In this document: positions 1 through 6,157 of the stretch, in pieces
How the letters are laid out: every line of letters begins with the position of its first letter
Numbering within the stretch: position 1 is the first letter of the stretch
Source: Planctomycetaceae bacterium
GTDB taxonomy: Bacteria; Planctomycetota; Planctomycetia; Isosphaerales; Isosphaeraceae
NCBI GenBank assembly: GCA_019232645.1
Contig: JAFANO010000298.1
Coordinates: forward strand, 1 to 8,581
Reading direction: 5' to 3'
Length of the DNA stretch: 8,581 nucleotides
The notes under the pieces: generated by a model
Told to the model about the DNA's origin: nothing
Database searches by the model: none
Seen by the model: the letters and a program-made list of their open reading frames with translations, nothing else
Program-made: the position numbers and the translations under genes

Positions 1-2
1 AG

Positions 3-110
3 GCCGCCGCCTCCGGCGACTTCGCCAGGGTCCGCGACCTCGCCGCTTCGTACGCCACCAATGTCCGATGGTTCCGCGGCCAGGGGTGGCTGCTCTCAAT
101 GCTCCCAAGT
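3..110 (+). other. Possible 3' part of an upstream coding region
   Basis: The frame starting at base 3 has mostly G or C at third codon positions over about 35 codons and reads like protein (RDLAASYATNVRWFRGQGW). I do not recognise a family. The frame has no stop of its own: it stays open across cobS out of phase and only ends at the cobU stop. The coding-like composition fades after about base 105. A different frame gives TGA at 149-151, overlapping the cobS ATG as TGATG, which is the usual layout of a translationally coupled gene pair. Either an upstream gene has suffered a frameshift near base 100, or the signal is chance in GC-rich DNA. Confidence 0.25.
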
Positions 111-150
111 TTCACCCATGCCGCCGCCCCGTTTCCACGTCCAGGCCTTG

Positions 151-915
151 ATGGTCGCCCGGGCTTTCCGGCTCGCCGTGGCCTTCTTGACCGTCATCCC
201 GGTGCGCCTGGGCGAAGGCGAGGTGACCGAAGCCGACCTGGCGGCCTCGCGGTTCGCCTACCCGGCGGTCGGCATAGCGATCGGGCTGGTGCTGGCCGGG
301 TGGAGCGAGGCGCTTCGGCTCTGGGGGATCGACCCGGCCCCGGCGGCGTTCCTGTTGGTCGCCGCCGGAGTCGCGATCACGGGGGGCTTGCACCTCGACG
401 GGCTGGCGGACACGGGCGACGGCCTGTTCCTCAGGGGCGATGCCTCGCGCCGGCTCGCTGTGATGCGCGACCCGCACGTCGGCAGCTTTGGTGTCACGGC
501 GGTCGTCCTGGTGCTCTTGGGGAAATACGCGGCCCTGAGCCACGCGACCGGGCCGAGCCGATCGCTGGCCGTCCTGGGCGCGGCGACCGTGGGCCGGACC
601 CTGATCCTCGTCGCGGCCGGCACGTCGCGGTATGCCCGGCTCGAGGGGACGGGCCGGGTCCTGATCGACGCGGCCACGCCGTACGATGCCTTCGTGGCGG
701 CCTCCGGGACCCTCGCTTTCGGCGCGCTGCTGGCAGGCCGCGCCGGGCTGGCCGCCGCAGCCGCCGCCCTCGGCCTCGCCTGGGGCCTGACGCAATATGC
801 CTCACGCAAGCTGGGCGGTATCACGGGGGATCTTCTGGGGGCCCTTGTCGAGTTGACGGAGTTGGTGTTCCTGGTGATCTTGCGATCCGAGCACATCCCG
901 GCCGGCAGATGGTAG
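151..915 (+). CDS. cobS: Adenosylcobinamide-GDP ribazoletransferase (cobalamin synthase) CobS
   Basis: CobS is an integral membrane enzyme that joins adenosylcobinamide-GDP to alpha-ribazole (or its 5'-phosphate), the last assembly step of the cobalamin nucleotide loop. The 254-aa product matches the usual family length of about 250. Family motifs are present: FLTVIPV at 12-18, GGLHLDGLADTGDG at 78-91 (the acidic, probably metal-binding segment), MRDPHVGSFG at 105-114, and GGITGDLLGALVELTE at 222-237. Several hydrophobic segments (about 36-52, 64-80, 112-128, 140-157, 184-212, 229-245) fit a polytopic protein. I chose the ATG at 151 because CobS proteins begin a few residues before the FLT..P motif. 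The in-frame ATGs at 61 and 118 would add a Pro/Ser-rich stretch without family character. The ribosome binding site is weak, and the TGATG at 149-153 hints at coupling to an upstream gene. cobU follows on the same strand. Confidence 0.95.
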   Translation: MVARAFRLAVAFLTVIPVRLGEGEVTEADLAASRFAYPAVGIAIGLVLAGWSEALRLWGIDPAPAAFLLVAAGVAITGGLHLDGLADTGDGLFLRGDASRRLAVMRDPHVGSFGVTAVVLVLLGKYAALSHATGPSRSLAVLGAATVGRTLILVAAGTSRYARLEGTGRVLIDAATPYDAFVAASGTLAFGALLAGRAGLAAAAAALGLAWGLTQYASRKLGGITGDLLGALVELTELVFLVILRSEHIPAGRW

Positions 916-916
916 G

Positions 917-941
917 GTGGGACGTGTTGTGCATGACCCAC
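917..941. repeat. Hairpin directly after the cobS stop
   Basis: Arms GTGGGACGTG (917-926) and CATGACCCAC (932-941) pair over ten positions with one A-A mismatch and one G-T wobble around a 5-nt loop. It starts one base after the cobS TAG. No T-run follows, so it is not a classical intrinsic terminator; it could slow decay of the cobS mRNA 3' end or be a dispersed palindromic repeat. A second small stem (ACGGG 940-944 with CCCGT 953-957) overlaps its end. The rest of the gap up to cobU is less GC-rich and holds nothing I recognise. Confidence 0.5.
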
Positions 942-1139
942 GGGGTCTCATTCCCGTCATCGGTGATTTTGAGCTTCGCTCGCCAGAACGCCACCAGAAT
1001 GTCAATTACAATCGGAATCCTCGGTCGATTCGCTTCAAGGCGACCGACGGCGGGGGTCGATAACCAGCGCATGAGCCTCTTGATGCGCCGAGGGTTCGGG
1101 GACGATCCGGGCAGGTCGAGCGGAGGGAAAGGCGCGTGC

Positions 1140-1670
1140 ATGGGCGAGATGATCCTGGTACTGGGGGGGAGCCGTTCGGGGAAGAGCCGGCTGGCCGAGC
1201 GCCTGGCGGGCGAGGCGGGGCCGGTGACGTACGTGGCCACTGCGGGCCGGGACGACTCCGACCTCGAGATGGTGGCTCGGATCGAGCGACATCGGGCGAA
1301 TCGCCCGCGCGACTGGACCACGATGGAAGTCCCGCGCGGCCTGGAGGGTGTGCTGCCGGGCTTGGTGGCGCGGGAGGGTGCGGTGGTGATCGACTGCCTG
1401 ACGCTCTGGTTGAGTAACCTGATCCTCGGCCTGGGCGGCGCGGCGCTGGAGGACGAGGCGGTGCTCGAGGCCGTCGATCGGGCGGCGGCCGCGGCGCGGG
1501 GGCGGGCGCGAGTCGTCTGGGTCTCCAACGAGGTCGGCTCGGGCATCGTCCCGGCGGACCCCCTGGCCCGGCGGTTCTCCGACGTCCAGGGGTGGGCCAA
1601 TCAGCGCCTGGCGGCCGCGAGCGACGCGGTCCACCTCTGCGTGGCGGGGCTCTCGATCCGGCTCAAGTGA
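1140..1670 (+). CDS. cobU: Adenosylcobinamide kinase / adenosylcobinamide-phosphate guanylyltransferase CobU
   Basis: CobU is a bifunctional cytosolic enzyme. It phosphorylates adenosylcobinamide and then transfers GMP from GTP to give adenosylcobinamide-GDP, the substrate of CobS. The 176-aa product matches the family size (about 180). Visible motifs: P-loop GGSRSGKS at 9-16; ARIERHRANRPRDW at 46-59, in which His51 aligns with the histidine that carries the covalent GMP intermediate in Salmonella CobU; the Walker-B-like IDCLTLWLSN at 84-93; NEVGSGIVP at 130-138; and the C-terminal NQRLAAASDAVHLCVAGL. The ATG at 1140 follows a GGAGGG at 1122-1127 with a rather long spacer of 12 nt; an in-frame ATG at 1149 (giving MILVLGG, the most typical CobU N-terminus) is a plausible alternative. 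It lies 224 bp after cobS and 46 bp before the next gene. No key residue is missing. Confidence 0.96.
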   Translation: MGEMILVLGGSRSGKSRLAERLAGEAGPVTYVATAGRDDSDLEMVARIERHRANRPRDWTTMEVPRGLEGVLPGLVAREGAVVIDCLTLWLSNLILGLGGAALEDEAVLEAVDRAAAAARGRARVVWVSNEVGSGIVPADPLARRFSDVQGWANQRLAAASDAVHLCVAGLSIRLK

Positions 1671-1703
1671 GCGGGGGCCGGTCGGGGACGGGTTCGGATT
1701 CCA

Positions 1704-1710
1704 GGGAGGG
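1704..1710 (+). promoter_or_regulatory. Ribosome binding site that sets a GTG start
   Basis: GGGAGGG lies 6 nt before the GTG at 1717. It is the strongest Shine-Dalgarno match near the start of the 1717-3345 gene and supports GTG over any later ATG, since the first internal Met falls after the signal peptide and well inside the first module. Confidence 0.7.
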
Positions 1711-1716
1711 AAGCGC

Positions 1717-3345
1717 GTGACGCCGAGGGGGGTTCGGGTGCGACTGGCGATCCTCGGGCTGGGGTCGATCCTGGCCCTGGGGTTCGTCGCGCCCACGGCC
1801 TCATCCGCCCCCCCCGGGGCCCGCTCCGGGCGGCCGACGACGATCTATCACAAGAGCCGGTCGTTCCGGATCCCGTTCAACATCGACCCGGCCGAGCGGG
1901 CCCGGATCATCGAGGTGCAGCTCTGGGTCTCGGACGACTCGGGGTTCACCTGGAAGCCCAAGAGCAAGACGACGCCCGACCGCCCCTCGTTCACCTTCCG
2001 CGCGGCGCGCGACGCGGAGTACTGGTTCGCCGTCCGGACGCTCGACAACAAGGGGCGGCTCTATCCCGGCGAGGACGAGCAGGTCGAGCCGAGCATGGTG
2101 GTCGTCGTGGACACGAGCCCACCGTCTCTCGTGCTCGAGCCGGAGGGCCGGCGTGGCAGCCTGGCGTCGGTCCGATGGGAGATCCGCGACGCGAACCTCG
2201 ACCTGGCCTCGTTCGCCCTGGAGTACCAGGTCGAGGGGGCCGAGAAGTGGCGCCGGGTCCCGATCCGGCACCCCGCGCTGATCGGCAGCGAGAGCTGGGA
2301 CGCGCAGACCGCCGAGCCGCTGAAAGTCCGCGCCACGGTCGCCGACAAGGCGGGCAACGTCGCCGAGGCGTCGCTCAGCCTGCTCGAGGGGACGCCGACC
2401 AACCCCGGCCTGGCCACGAGCGAATCGTCCGAATTCGCGCCGCCGCCGCCGATCTCGCGGATCTCGGCCGGCTCGAGCTTCCCCCCCGTGGACGAGCCGC
2501 CCGGCGGGCCGGGGGGCTCCGTGCCGCGCGACCCGTTCCCCCCTCCGGCCCAGGCCCCGTCCCTCGCGTCGGACGGCGCCTCGCCCCTCGGGACCAGCCC
2601 CGACCCGTTCCCCGGGACCAATCGCCCCGCGACCCCCTCGCCGCCGAACGCGGACGACCCGGGCATGGCGGGGCCGAGTCGCACCAAGATCGTCAACAGC
2701 CCCCGCTTCGCCATGCAATATGCCGTCGACGATGGCAACCCCAATAGCCTGGCCAGCGTGGAGCTCTGGGTCACTCAGAATGGCGGGCAGAGCTGGAGCC
2801 GGCTGGCCACCGACCCGGATAAGACCTCCCCCTTCGAGGTGGACCTGGGCGGTGACGGTACCTTCGGCCTTCGGCTGGTCGCGCGTGGCCTCTCGGGCCT
2901 GGGGGACCCCCCCCCCGCCCCCAACGACCCGCCGCTGCTCTGGGTCGAGGTCGACAGCACGCCGCCGAGCGTCCAGCTCTTGCCGCACCAGCTGGGCACG
3001 GGGCCCTATGCCGGCAAGGTCGCGATCAATTGGCGCGCCACCGACCTCCACCTCGCGGCCCGCCCTGTGACCCTCTCGTGGCGGGCCGCCGACCAGCCCG
3101 GGGCGCGTTGGGTCCCGATCGCCGAGCCGATGGAGAACACCGGACAGTACGTCTGGGCCGTCCCGCTCAACGTCCCCCCCCGGTTCCTGATCCGGGTCGA
3201 CGTCCTCGACACGGCCGGCAACCACGGCTCGGCGGAGACCCCCGAGCCGATCGCGATCGACCGGGCGCGGCCCCGGAGCCGGATCCTCAGCCTCGATCCC
3301 ATCCGGACCGGCGCGAGGGCCGTCGCGCGGCCGTTCCCGCAGTGA
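1717..3345 (+). CDS. Exported two-module protein with Asp-box-like and Ig-like segments
   Basis: This 542-aa protein has no function I can name. Residues 1-31 look like a signal peptide: RGVRVR, a hydrophobic core LAILGLGSILALGFV, then an APTASSA cleavage region, so it should act outside the cytoplasmic membrane. The body is a duplicated module. Copy 1 (about 45-225) has the Asp-box-like SDDSGFTW at 72-79, VDTSPPSLVLEP at 131-142 and ADKAGN at 209-214. Copy 2 (about 325-515) has TQNGGQSW at 353-360, VDSTPPSVQLLP at 412-423 and LDTAGN at 497-502, in the same order and similar spacing. The second half of each copy resembles an Ig-like or fibronectin-like beta-sandwich. A proline-rich linker (about 240-322) joins the copies. 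The start is GTG with GGGAGGG 6 nt upstream. It follows cobU by 46 bp and could be cotranscribed, but nothing in it suggests a cobalamin role. Four C-runs of 7-10 bases sit in the gene. A binding or scaffold role at the cell surface is an inference only. Confidence 0.85.
   Translation: MTPRGVRVRLAILGLGSILALGFVAPTASSAPPGARSGRPTTIYHKSRSFRIPFNIDPAERARIIEVQLWVSDDSGFTWKPKSKTTPDRPSFTFRAARDAEYWFAVRTLDNKGRLYPGEDEQVEPSMVVVVDTSPPSLVLEPEGRRGSLASVRWEIRDANLDLASFALEYQVEGAEKWRRVPIRHPALIGSESWDAQTAEPLKVRATVADKAGNVAEASLSLLEGTPTNPGLATSESSEFAPPPPISRISAGSSFPPVDEPPGGPGGSVPRDPFPPPAQAPSLASDGASPLGTSPDPFPGTNRPATPSPPNADDPGMAGPSRTKIVNSPRFAMQYAVDDGNPNSLASVELWVTQNGGQSWSRLATDPDKTSPFEVDLGGDGTFGLRLVARGLSGLGDPPPAPNDPPLLWVEVDSTPPSVQLLPHQLGTGPYAGKVAINWRATDLHLAARPVTLSWRAADQPGARWVPIAEPMENTGQYVWAVPLNVPPRFLIRVDVLDTAGNHGSAETPEPIAIDRARPRSRILSLDPIRTGARAVARPFPQ
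2907..2916 (+). repeat. Run of ten C inside the 1717-3345 gene
   Basis: Ten consecutive C encode three prolines in GDPPPAPND. Shorter C-runs occur in the same gene at 1808-1815 (8), 3174-3181 (8) and near 2481-2487 (7). Such tracts are prone to slippage in replication and to sequencing error; the frame is intact as given. Confidence 0.8.
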
Positions 3346-3424
3346 TGAGGGTCACGGCGGACCTGCCGGGCTCACCGCCGATGCCTGCGTGAACGGGCCT
3401 CGGCCGACGGCAGGACTCCCCCTC

Positions 3425-3590
3425 GCGGAGACGGGATCGCCCAGTCTGCGTCGTACGAGCCGGTGAGCTCGGTCCCGTCGTCGAGCGCGCGGAGCATCTC
3501 CTGGCGGGCCTCCTCGGCCATTGCCGACGTTCCAGGCCAGGTCGACGAGCGAGCCACGGCCGCCCAGCGACGCGCGAACCTCGGCCAGCA
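3425..3590 (-). pseudogene. Possible frameshifted coding remnant, unknown family
   Basis: On the minus strand two adjacent frames read like protein with strong G/C at third positions: first VLAEVRASLGGRGSLVDLAW, then, after a one-base frame change near 3520, MAEEARQEMLRALDDGTELT followed by GSYDADWAIPSP. Upstream of 3590 and downstream of 3425 the third-position bias is lost, so both ends look truncated. I do not recognise the protein. Chance is a real alternative in DNA this GC-rich. Confidence 0.25.
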
Positions 3591-3678
3591 CACGAGGTCT
3601 CGTACTTCGAGCACACCCGGGCTTGACGGGGTCTTGGGGCACGCCCTTGGGTTCAACCCCCCGGCGTCGTGGATTCGT

Positions 3679-4008
3679 TTATTGTAAGACGTGCATGCGC
3701 GAGAGCCCGATCTTGATCGCCAGAGCGTTGCTTAAAAAACCGAGATTGCGGTGTTCTATGCTAAAGATGGCGTGATAGCCCGACCGATACTTGACTACGG
3801 ATCCCAAGGCAGACTCACGAACAGGCGGTAAGGTGGAATCGGCAAGGAGATCCGTCGAGAGAAGCCGCATGGGAGTCACGACCAGACGGGCGCTGTCGGT
3901 GACCAAGGACACTCACGCCCCCATGTCCCGTAGGATTGATCGAGCGCGCTTTTGGGCCACCCTCCGCCGGACATCGACGCCGTCATCGTGCAGTAAGGGA
4001 TCTGCCAT
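3679..4008 (-). pseudogene. Reading frame interrupted by TGA, unknown function
   Basis: From an ATG at 4008 the frame runs 31 codons (MADPLLHDDGVDVRRRVAQK onward) to TGA at 3915-3913. It then continues in the same frame from a GTG at 3912-3910 for 77 codons to TAA at 3681-3679. The second part is protein-like (VVKYRSGYHAIFSIEHRN) but matches no family I know. Third-position G/C is lower than in neighbouring genes, which suggests foreign or decaying DNA. The ATG lies 10 nt downstream of a TATAAT in the A/T tract, so a near-leaderless transcript is conceivable. It could be a pseudogene, two small coupled ORFs (TGA directly followed by GTG), or not coding at all. Confidence 0.3.
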
Positions 4009-4050
4009 TACATAATAAATTATATAACAAATAAATAAAATAAATAATAT
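4007..4050 (-). promoter_or_regulatory. Extreme A/T tract with a TATAAT box
   Basis: 42 of 44 bases are A or T, with AAAT-type reiterations, in an otherwise GC-rich window. On the minus strand it contains a perfect TATAAT (4024-4019) placed just before the ATG at 4008. The hexamer 17 nt upstream is only TTATTT, so the -35 match is poor. The tract could be a promoter with an UP-like element, a foreign remnant or a preferred insertion or melting site; the sequence alone does not decide. Confidence 0.35.
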
Positions 4051-4092
4051 GCTCGGTTCGCTGTCTTTGAACCTGGCGATAATAATCAGCGG

Positions 4093-4160
4093 CCCGGCCC
4101 GTCCAGAGACTGCCCCCTCTAAGGAGTTACGATGAGGAGAACCCGCCGCGACGGGCCGGG
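4093..4160 (+). repeat. 11-bp inverted repeat enclosing a Shine-Dalgarno and ATG
   Basis: CCCGGCCCGTC (4093-4103) and GACGGGCCGGG (4150-4160) are perfect inverted copies separated by 46 nt. The loop contains AAGGAG (4121-4126) and the ATG at 4132. A further hairpin (GTCGGTC 4177-4183 with GACCGAC 4186-4192) follows. In RNA these would form two stacked stems. It could control translation of the small ORF, be a structured RNA, or be terminal repeats of a small insertion. Confidence 0.45.
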
Positions 4161-4374
4161 TCCGCGACAACGCCGGGTCGGTCGAGACCGACTCCCGACG
4201 AGGAATTCGGCAGGGGCCTCGACGACTTCCCCATGGCGTCTTCCCCGACTCATCTACCGCCGCGCGTACGGCCTGGCTTCCGACCTGGCCGAGGCCCACT
4301 CTCACCGCCTCGCCGGTCGGCTACACAACGCGCCCGGGGCAGCAGGGGGGAATGCCGCCGAGGTCCTCGCGTAG
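4132..4374 (+). CDS. Small Arg-rich ORF of 80 codons, doubtful
   Basis: The main support is a good ribosome binding site, AAGGAG at 4121-4126, 5 nt before the ATG. The product is rich in Arg, Ala and Pro with no recognisable domain. Only its second half (LIYRRAYGLASDLAEAHSHR and on) has third-position bias like real genes here; the first half looks non-coding, and a different frame has better bias there. Its 3' end overlaps a likely minus-strand remnant. It may be a decayed gene or not translated. Confidence 0.2.
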   Translation: MRRTRRDGPGPRQRRVGRDRLPTRNSAGASTTSPWRLPRLIYRRAYGLASDLAEAHSHRLAGRLHNAPGAAGGNAAEVLA

Positions 4375-4486
4375 GTCCGCCGCCGACTGGCCGTCGGGCC
4401 CGAGCATGACGGGCTGGTGGCCGAGGCTGTCGAGGATGCGCGGGCGGGTCGAAGGCCCCGATGGTGACGCTGAGGCGGGGTCTCAC
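4321..4486 (-). pseudogene. Small frameshifted cistron overlapping the membrane-protein stop
   Basis: A GTG at 4486-4484 overlaps the TGA of the upstream membrane gene as GTGA, a typical coupled-gene junction. It begins VRPRLSVTIGAFD with every codon after the GTG, except one early Arg, ending in G or C. After one extra C near 4447 the coding look continues in the next frame as RPRILDSLGHQPVMLGPDGQ, then SAADLREDLGGIPPCCPGRVV, to TAG at 4323-4321. Removing one base would give a protein of about 54 aa. I do not recognise it. The frame break may be a true mutation or a sequencing error. Confidence 0.35.
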
Positions 4487-4899
4487 TGCCGTGGCGCTCT
4501 GAGCAGTCCTATCCCCAGCACAAGTAACCCCACCGACAAGACTGCTGCCCCGACATAAGCGAGGTAGATCAGGGAGTTCGGCTGGGTTGCCTCCGGCGTC
4601 AACACAGACAAGAAGTAGGCCAGTGGCAACAGGATGGCCGCTGCCGGCGCCGAGAGCCGCCCGACCCAGCGCCAGCCGGGCGACAACCGGGCCTCGTCCA
4701 CATACCGCAGGACCACCAGGGACAGGATGAGCAGCACCCCTGCGTGCGCATGCCCGGCCCGCCACAGATCCTGGCGCAGCTTGTTCGCCATGTAGGTGGG
4801 CTCCCCGATCAGCAGGGACAGGATGCTCACCCCGCCGATCACGACGGTTGGCAACAGCACCAGCAGGACACCCGCCACGATGCGTGATTCACGGCTCAT
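4483..4899 (-). CDS. Four-helix membrane protein with a GHAHAG motif
   Basis: The 138-aa product has four hydrophobic segments (about 8-31, 49-67, 83-101 and 109-133) and should sit in the cytoplasmic membrane. The loop before and start of helix 2 read LRQDLWRAGHAHAGVLLILS (41-60); His50 and His52 at the membrane edge are candidate heme or metal ligands. Helix 3 to 4 carries FLSVLTPEATQPNSLIYLAY (96-115). I recall similar short uncharacterised membrane proteins in actinobacteria and other phyla, but no established function. The start is supported by GGAGG (complement of 4908-4912) 8 nt before the ATG. Its stop overlaps the GTG of a possible broken small cistron. mdh lies 223 bp upstream in the same direction, but two inverted repeats in between suggest separate expression. 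Confidence 0.8.
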   Translation of the reverse strand: MSRESRIVAGVLLVLLPTVVIGGVSILSLLIGEPTYMANKLRQDLWRAGHAHAGVLLILSLVVLRYVDEARLSPGWRWVGRLSAPAAAILLPLAYFLSVLTPEATQPNSLIYLAYVGAAVLSVGLLVLGIGLLRAPRQ

Positions 4900-4960
4900 T
4901 GGGCCGCCCTCCGATGGATCGCGTCAAACGCTTGACCCGGTCGTTGGGCCTACGGTTCTT

Positions 4961-4990
4961 CGGCCGTCCAGACGGGAGACGGGACGGCCG
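4961..4990. repeat. 9-bp inverted repeat upstream of the membrane-protein gene
   Basis: CGGCCGTCC (4961-4969) and GGACGGCCG (4982-4990) are perfect inverted copies with a 12-nt spacer. It lies about 60 bp before the start of the minus-strand membrane gene, in its likely leader or promoter. It could be a leader hairpin, a terminator-like structure or an operator; no T-run follows on either strand. Confidence 0.4.
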
Positions 4991-5038
4991 GTTCATCTCT
5001 TCGAGGAGAGCCGCAATCTCTCGTGAAATCGACCATCG

Positions 5039-5066
5039 CCGGAGGGTGGCCCAGCCCACCCTCCGG
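5039..5066 (-). terminator. Strong 11-bp hairpin downstream of mdh
   Basis: CCGGAGGGTGG (5039-5049) and CCACCCTCCGG (5056-5066) pair perfectly around a 6-nt loop, 56 nt after the mdh stop. It is the most stable-looking hairpin in the window. Neither strand has a T-run after it, so it may protect the mdh mRNA end or act as a factor-assisted terminator rather than a classical intrinsic one. Confidence 0.5.
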
Positions 5067-5122
5067 GAGGGATCGCACGCGAGTCGCCGGATGGCCGGGC
5101 GAGGGGGATCCTCCGGCGCGGC

Positions 5123-6115
5123 TCAGGCGGCGGGGCCGAGGAGGTCCTTGACGGCGTCGCGCTCCGACTGCAGCTCGGCGGCGGAGGCGTCGAGGCGCTT
5201 CCGGGCGTCGTCGTCGATCGTCAGGCCGGGGACGATCGACCAGGTGCCGCCCCGCGAGATCAGGGGATAGCTGTAGAGCAGCCCGGAGGGGATGCCGTAG
5301 CTGCCGTCGGAGACGACCCCCGCGCTGTACCAGTCGTCGCCCTGGGTCGGGAAGTGGACCGAGCGGATGCTGTCGAGCGCGGCGTTGGCGGCCGAGGCGG
5401 CCGACGAGGCGCCCCGCGCCTTGATCACCGCGCCGCCCCGCTTGGCCACCGTCGGGATGAACGTCTCGGTGAACCAGGCCTGGTCGGTGATCACCGACGT
5501 CGCCGGCCTGCCGTTGATCCGGGCGTTCTTGTAGTCGGGGTATTGCGTGTCGCTGTGGTTGCCCCAGATCGTCATACAGGTGACCTGGCTGACGGGTACC
5601 CCAGCCTTCTTCGCCAGTTGCGCCGCGGCGCGATTCTGGTCGAGGCGGGTCATCGCGAACCAGCGGTCGGCCGGGACCTTCGGCGCGTGCGATTTGGCGA
5701 TCAGGCAGTTGGTGTTGCACGGGTTGGCGATGGTCGCGATCCGCACGTTCGGCCCGGCGGCGGCGTTGATGGCGCGGCCCTGGCCGGTGAAGATCGGGCC
5801 GTTGGCGCGGATCAGATCGGCGCGGCTCATTCCCTCCTTGCGGGGCAAGCCGCCGACCAGGACGACCCAGTCGGCCCCCTCGAAGGCCGTCTCGGCCTTG
5901 TCGGTCGCCACGACATCAGCCAGGAGCGGGAAGGCGCAGTCCTCCAGCTCCATCAGCGTGCCGTTGAGGCTGGGCAGGACCGGGGTAATTTCCAGGAGCC
6001 GGAGCGCAACCGGCTGGTCCGGGCCGAACAGGCCCCCCGAGGCGATCCGGAAGATCAGGGCGTAGCCGATCTGGCCGCCCGCACCGGTCACGGCGATACG
6101 AATGGGTTGCGTCAT
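5123..6115 (-). CDS. mdh: Malate dehydrogenase, NAD-dependent
   Basis: The enzyme interconverts malate and oxaloacetate with NAD in the cytosolic TCA cycle. The 330-aa product is full length for the MDH subfamily that resembles cytosolic eukaryotic and proteobacterial enzymes (the SF1 type). In order: the dinucleotide-binding loop GAGGQIGY at 11-18; LLEI at 40-43 ending strand 2, where the acidic residue binds the NAD ribose; [11 protein letters not shown] at 88-98, whose Arg92 and Arg98 bind the dicarboxylate; NPCNTN at 131-136; MTRLDQNRA at 155-163 with Arg157 and Asp159; and [11 protein letters not shown] at 183-193 with the catalytic His187. I chose the ATG at 6115 because family members begin just before the GAGGQIGY fold. 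An in-frame ATG at 6259 would add 48 unrelated residues. A GGAGAGGA (complement of 6126-6133) lies 10 nt upstream. All key residues are present. Confidence 0.97.
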   Translation of the reverse strand: MTQPIRIAVTGAGGQIGYALIFRIASGGLFGPDQPVALRLLEITPVLPSLNGTLMELEDCAFPLLADVVATDKAETAFEGADWVVLVGGLPRKEGMSRADLIRANGPIFTGQGRAINAAAGPNVRIATIANPCNTNCLIAKSHAPKVPADRWFAMTRLDQNRAAAQLAKKAGVPVSQVTCMTIWGNHSDTQYPDYKNARINGRPATSVITDQAWFTETFIPTVAKRGGAVIKARGASSAASAANAALDSIRSVHFPTQGDDWYSAGVVSDGSYGIPSGLLYSYPLISRGGTWSIVPGLTIDDDARKRLDASAAELQSERDAVKDLLGPAA

Positions 6116-6157
6116 GGTGAGTTCATCCTCTCCGAGTCGCGGACACAGGCCACCCTC

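Larger units (their letters stand above)
3346..4482. other. Gene-poor stretch between convergent gene sets
   Basis: This 1137-bp stretch holds no gene I can assign to a family. The first 300 bases are GC-rich and include a likely frameshifted remnant on the minus strand. About 3660-4090 is clearly less GC-rich than the rest of the window and ends in an extreme A/T tract. 4090-4482 is again GC-rich and strongly structured. An imperfectly placed inverted repeat (CCTGCCG 3362-3368 with CGGCAGG 3408-3414) follows the stop of the 1717-3345 gene but has a 39-nt loop and no T-run. The mixture of composition and broken frames suggests inserted and decaying DNA. Confidence 0.5.

Noticed and set aside
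1230..1245. GCCACTG resembling part of a cobalamin riboswitch box
   Set aside because: It lies inside the cobU coding sequence and has no surrounding riboswitch elements.
99..1670. One continuous plus-strand frame of 523 codons across cobS and cobU
   Set aside because: Its last 176 codons are CobU; the rest runs through cobS in the wrong phase and is Arg/Gly/Pro-rich as expected from a shadow frame in GC-rich DNA.
1801..3225. 474-codon minus-strand frame opposite the Ig-like protein
   Set aside because: Composition is Arg/Gly/Asp-rich without domains, and the plus strand has a signal peptide, ribosome site and repeated motifs.
3645..3665. tRNA-like T-arm (GGGTTCAACCC)
   Set aside because: No anticodon arm, D-arm or matching acceptor stem can be placed around it.
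4923..4936. Short palindrome GTCAA/TTGAC upstream of the membrane gene
   Set aside because: Five-base arms are expected by chance; no second copy or clear promoter overlap.
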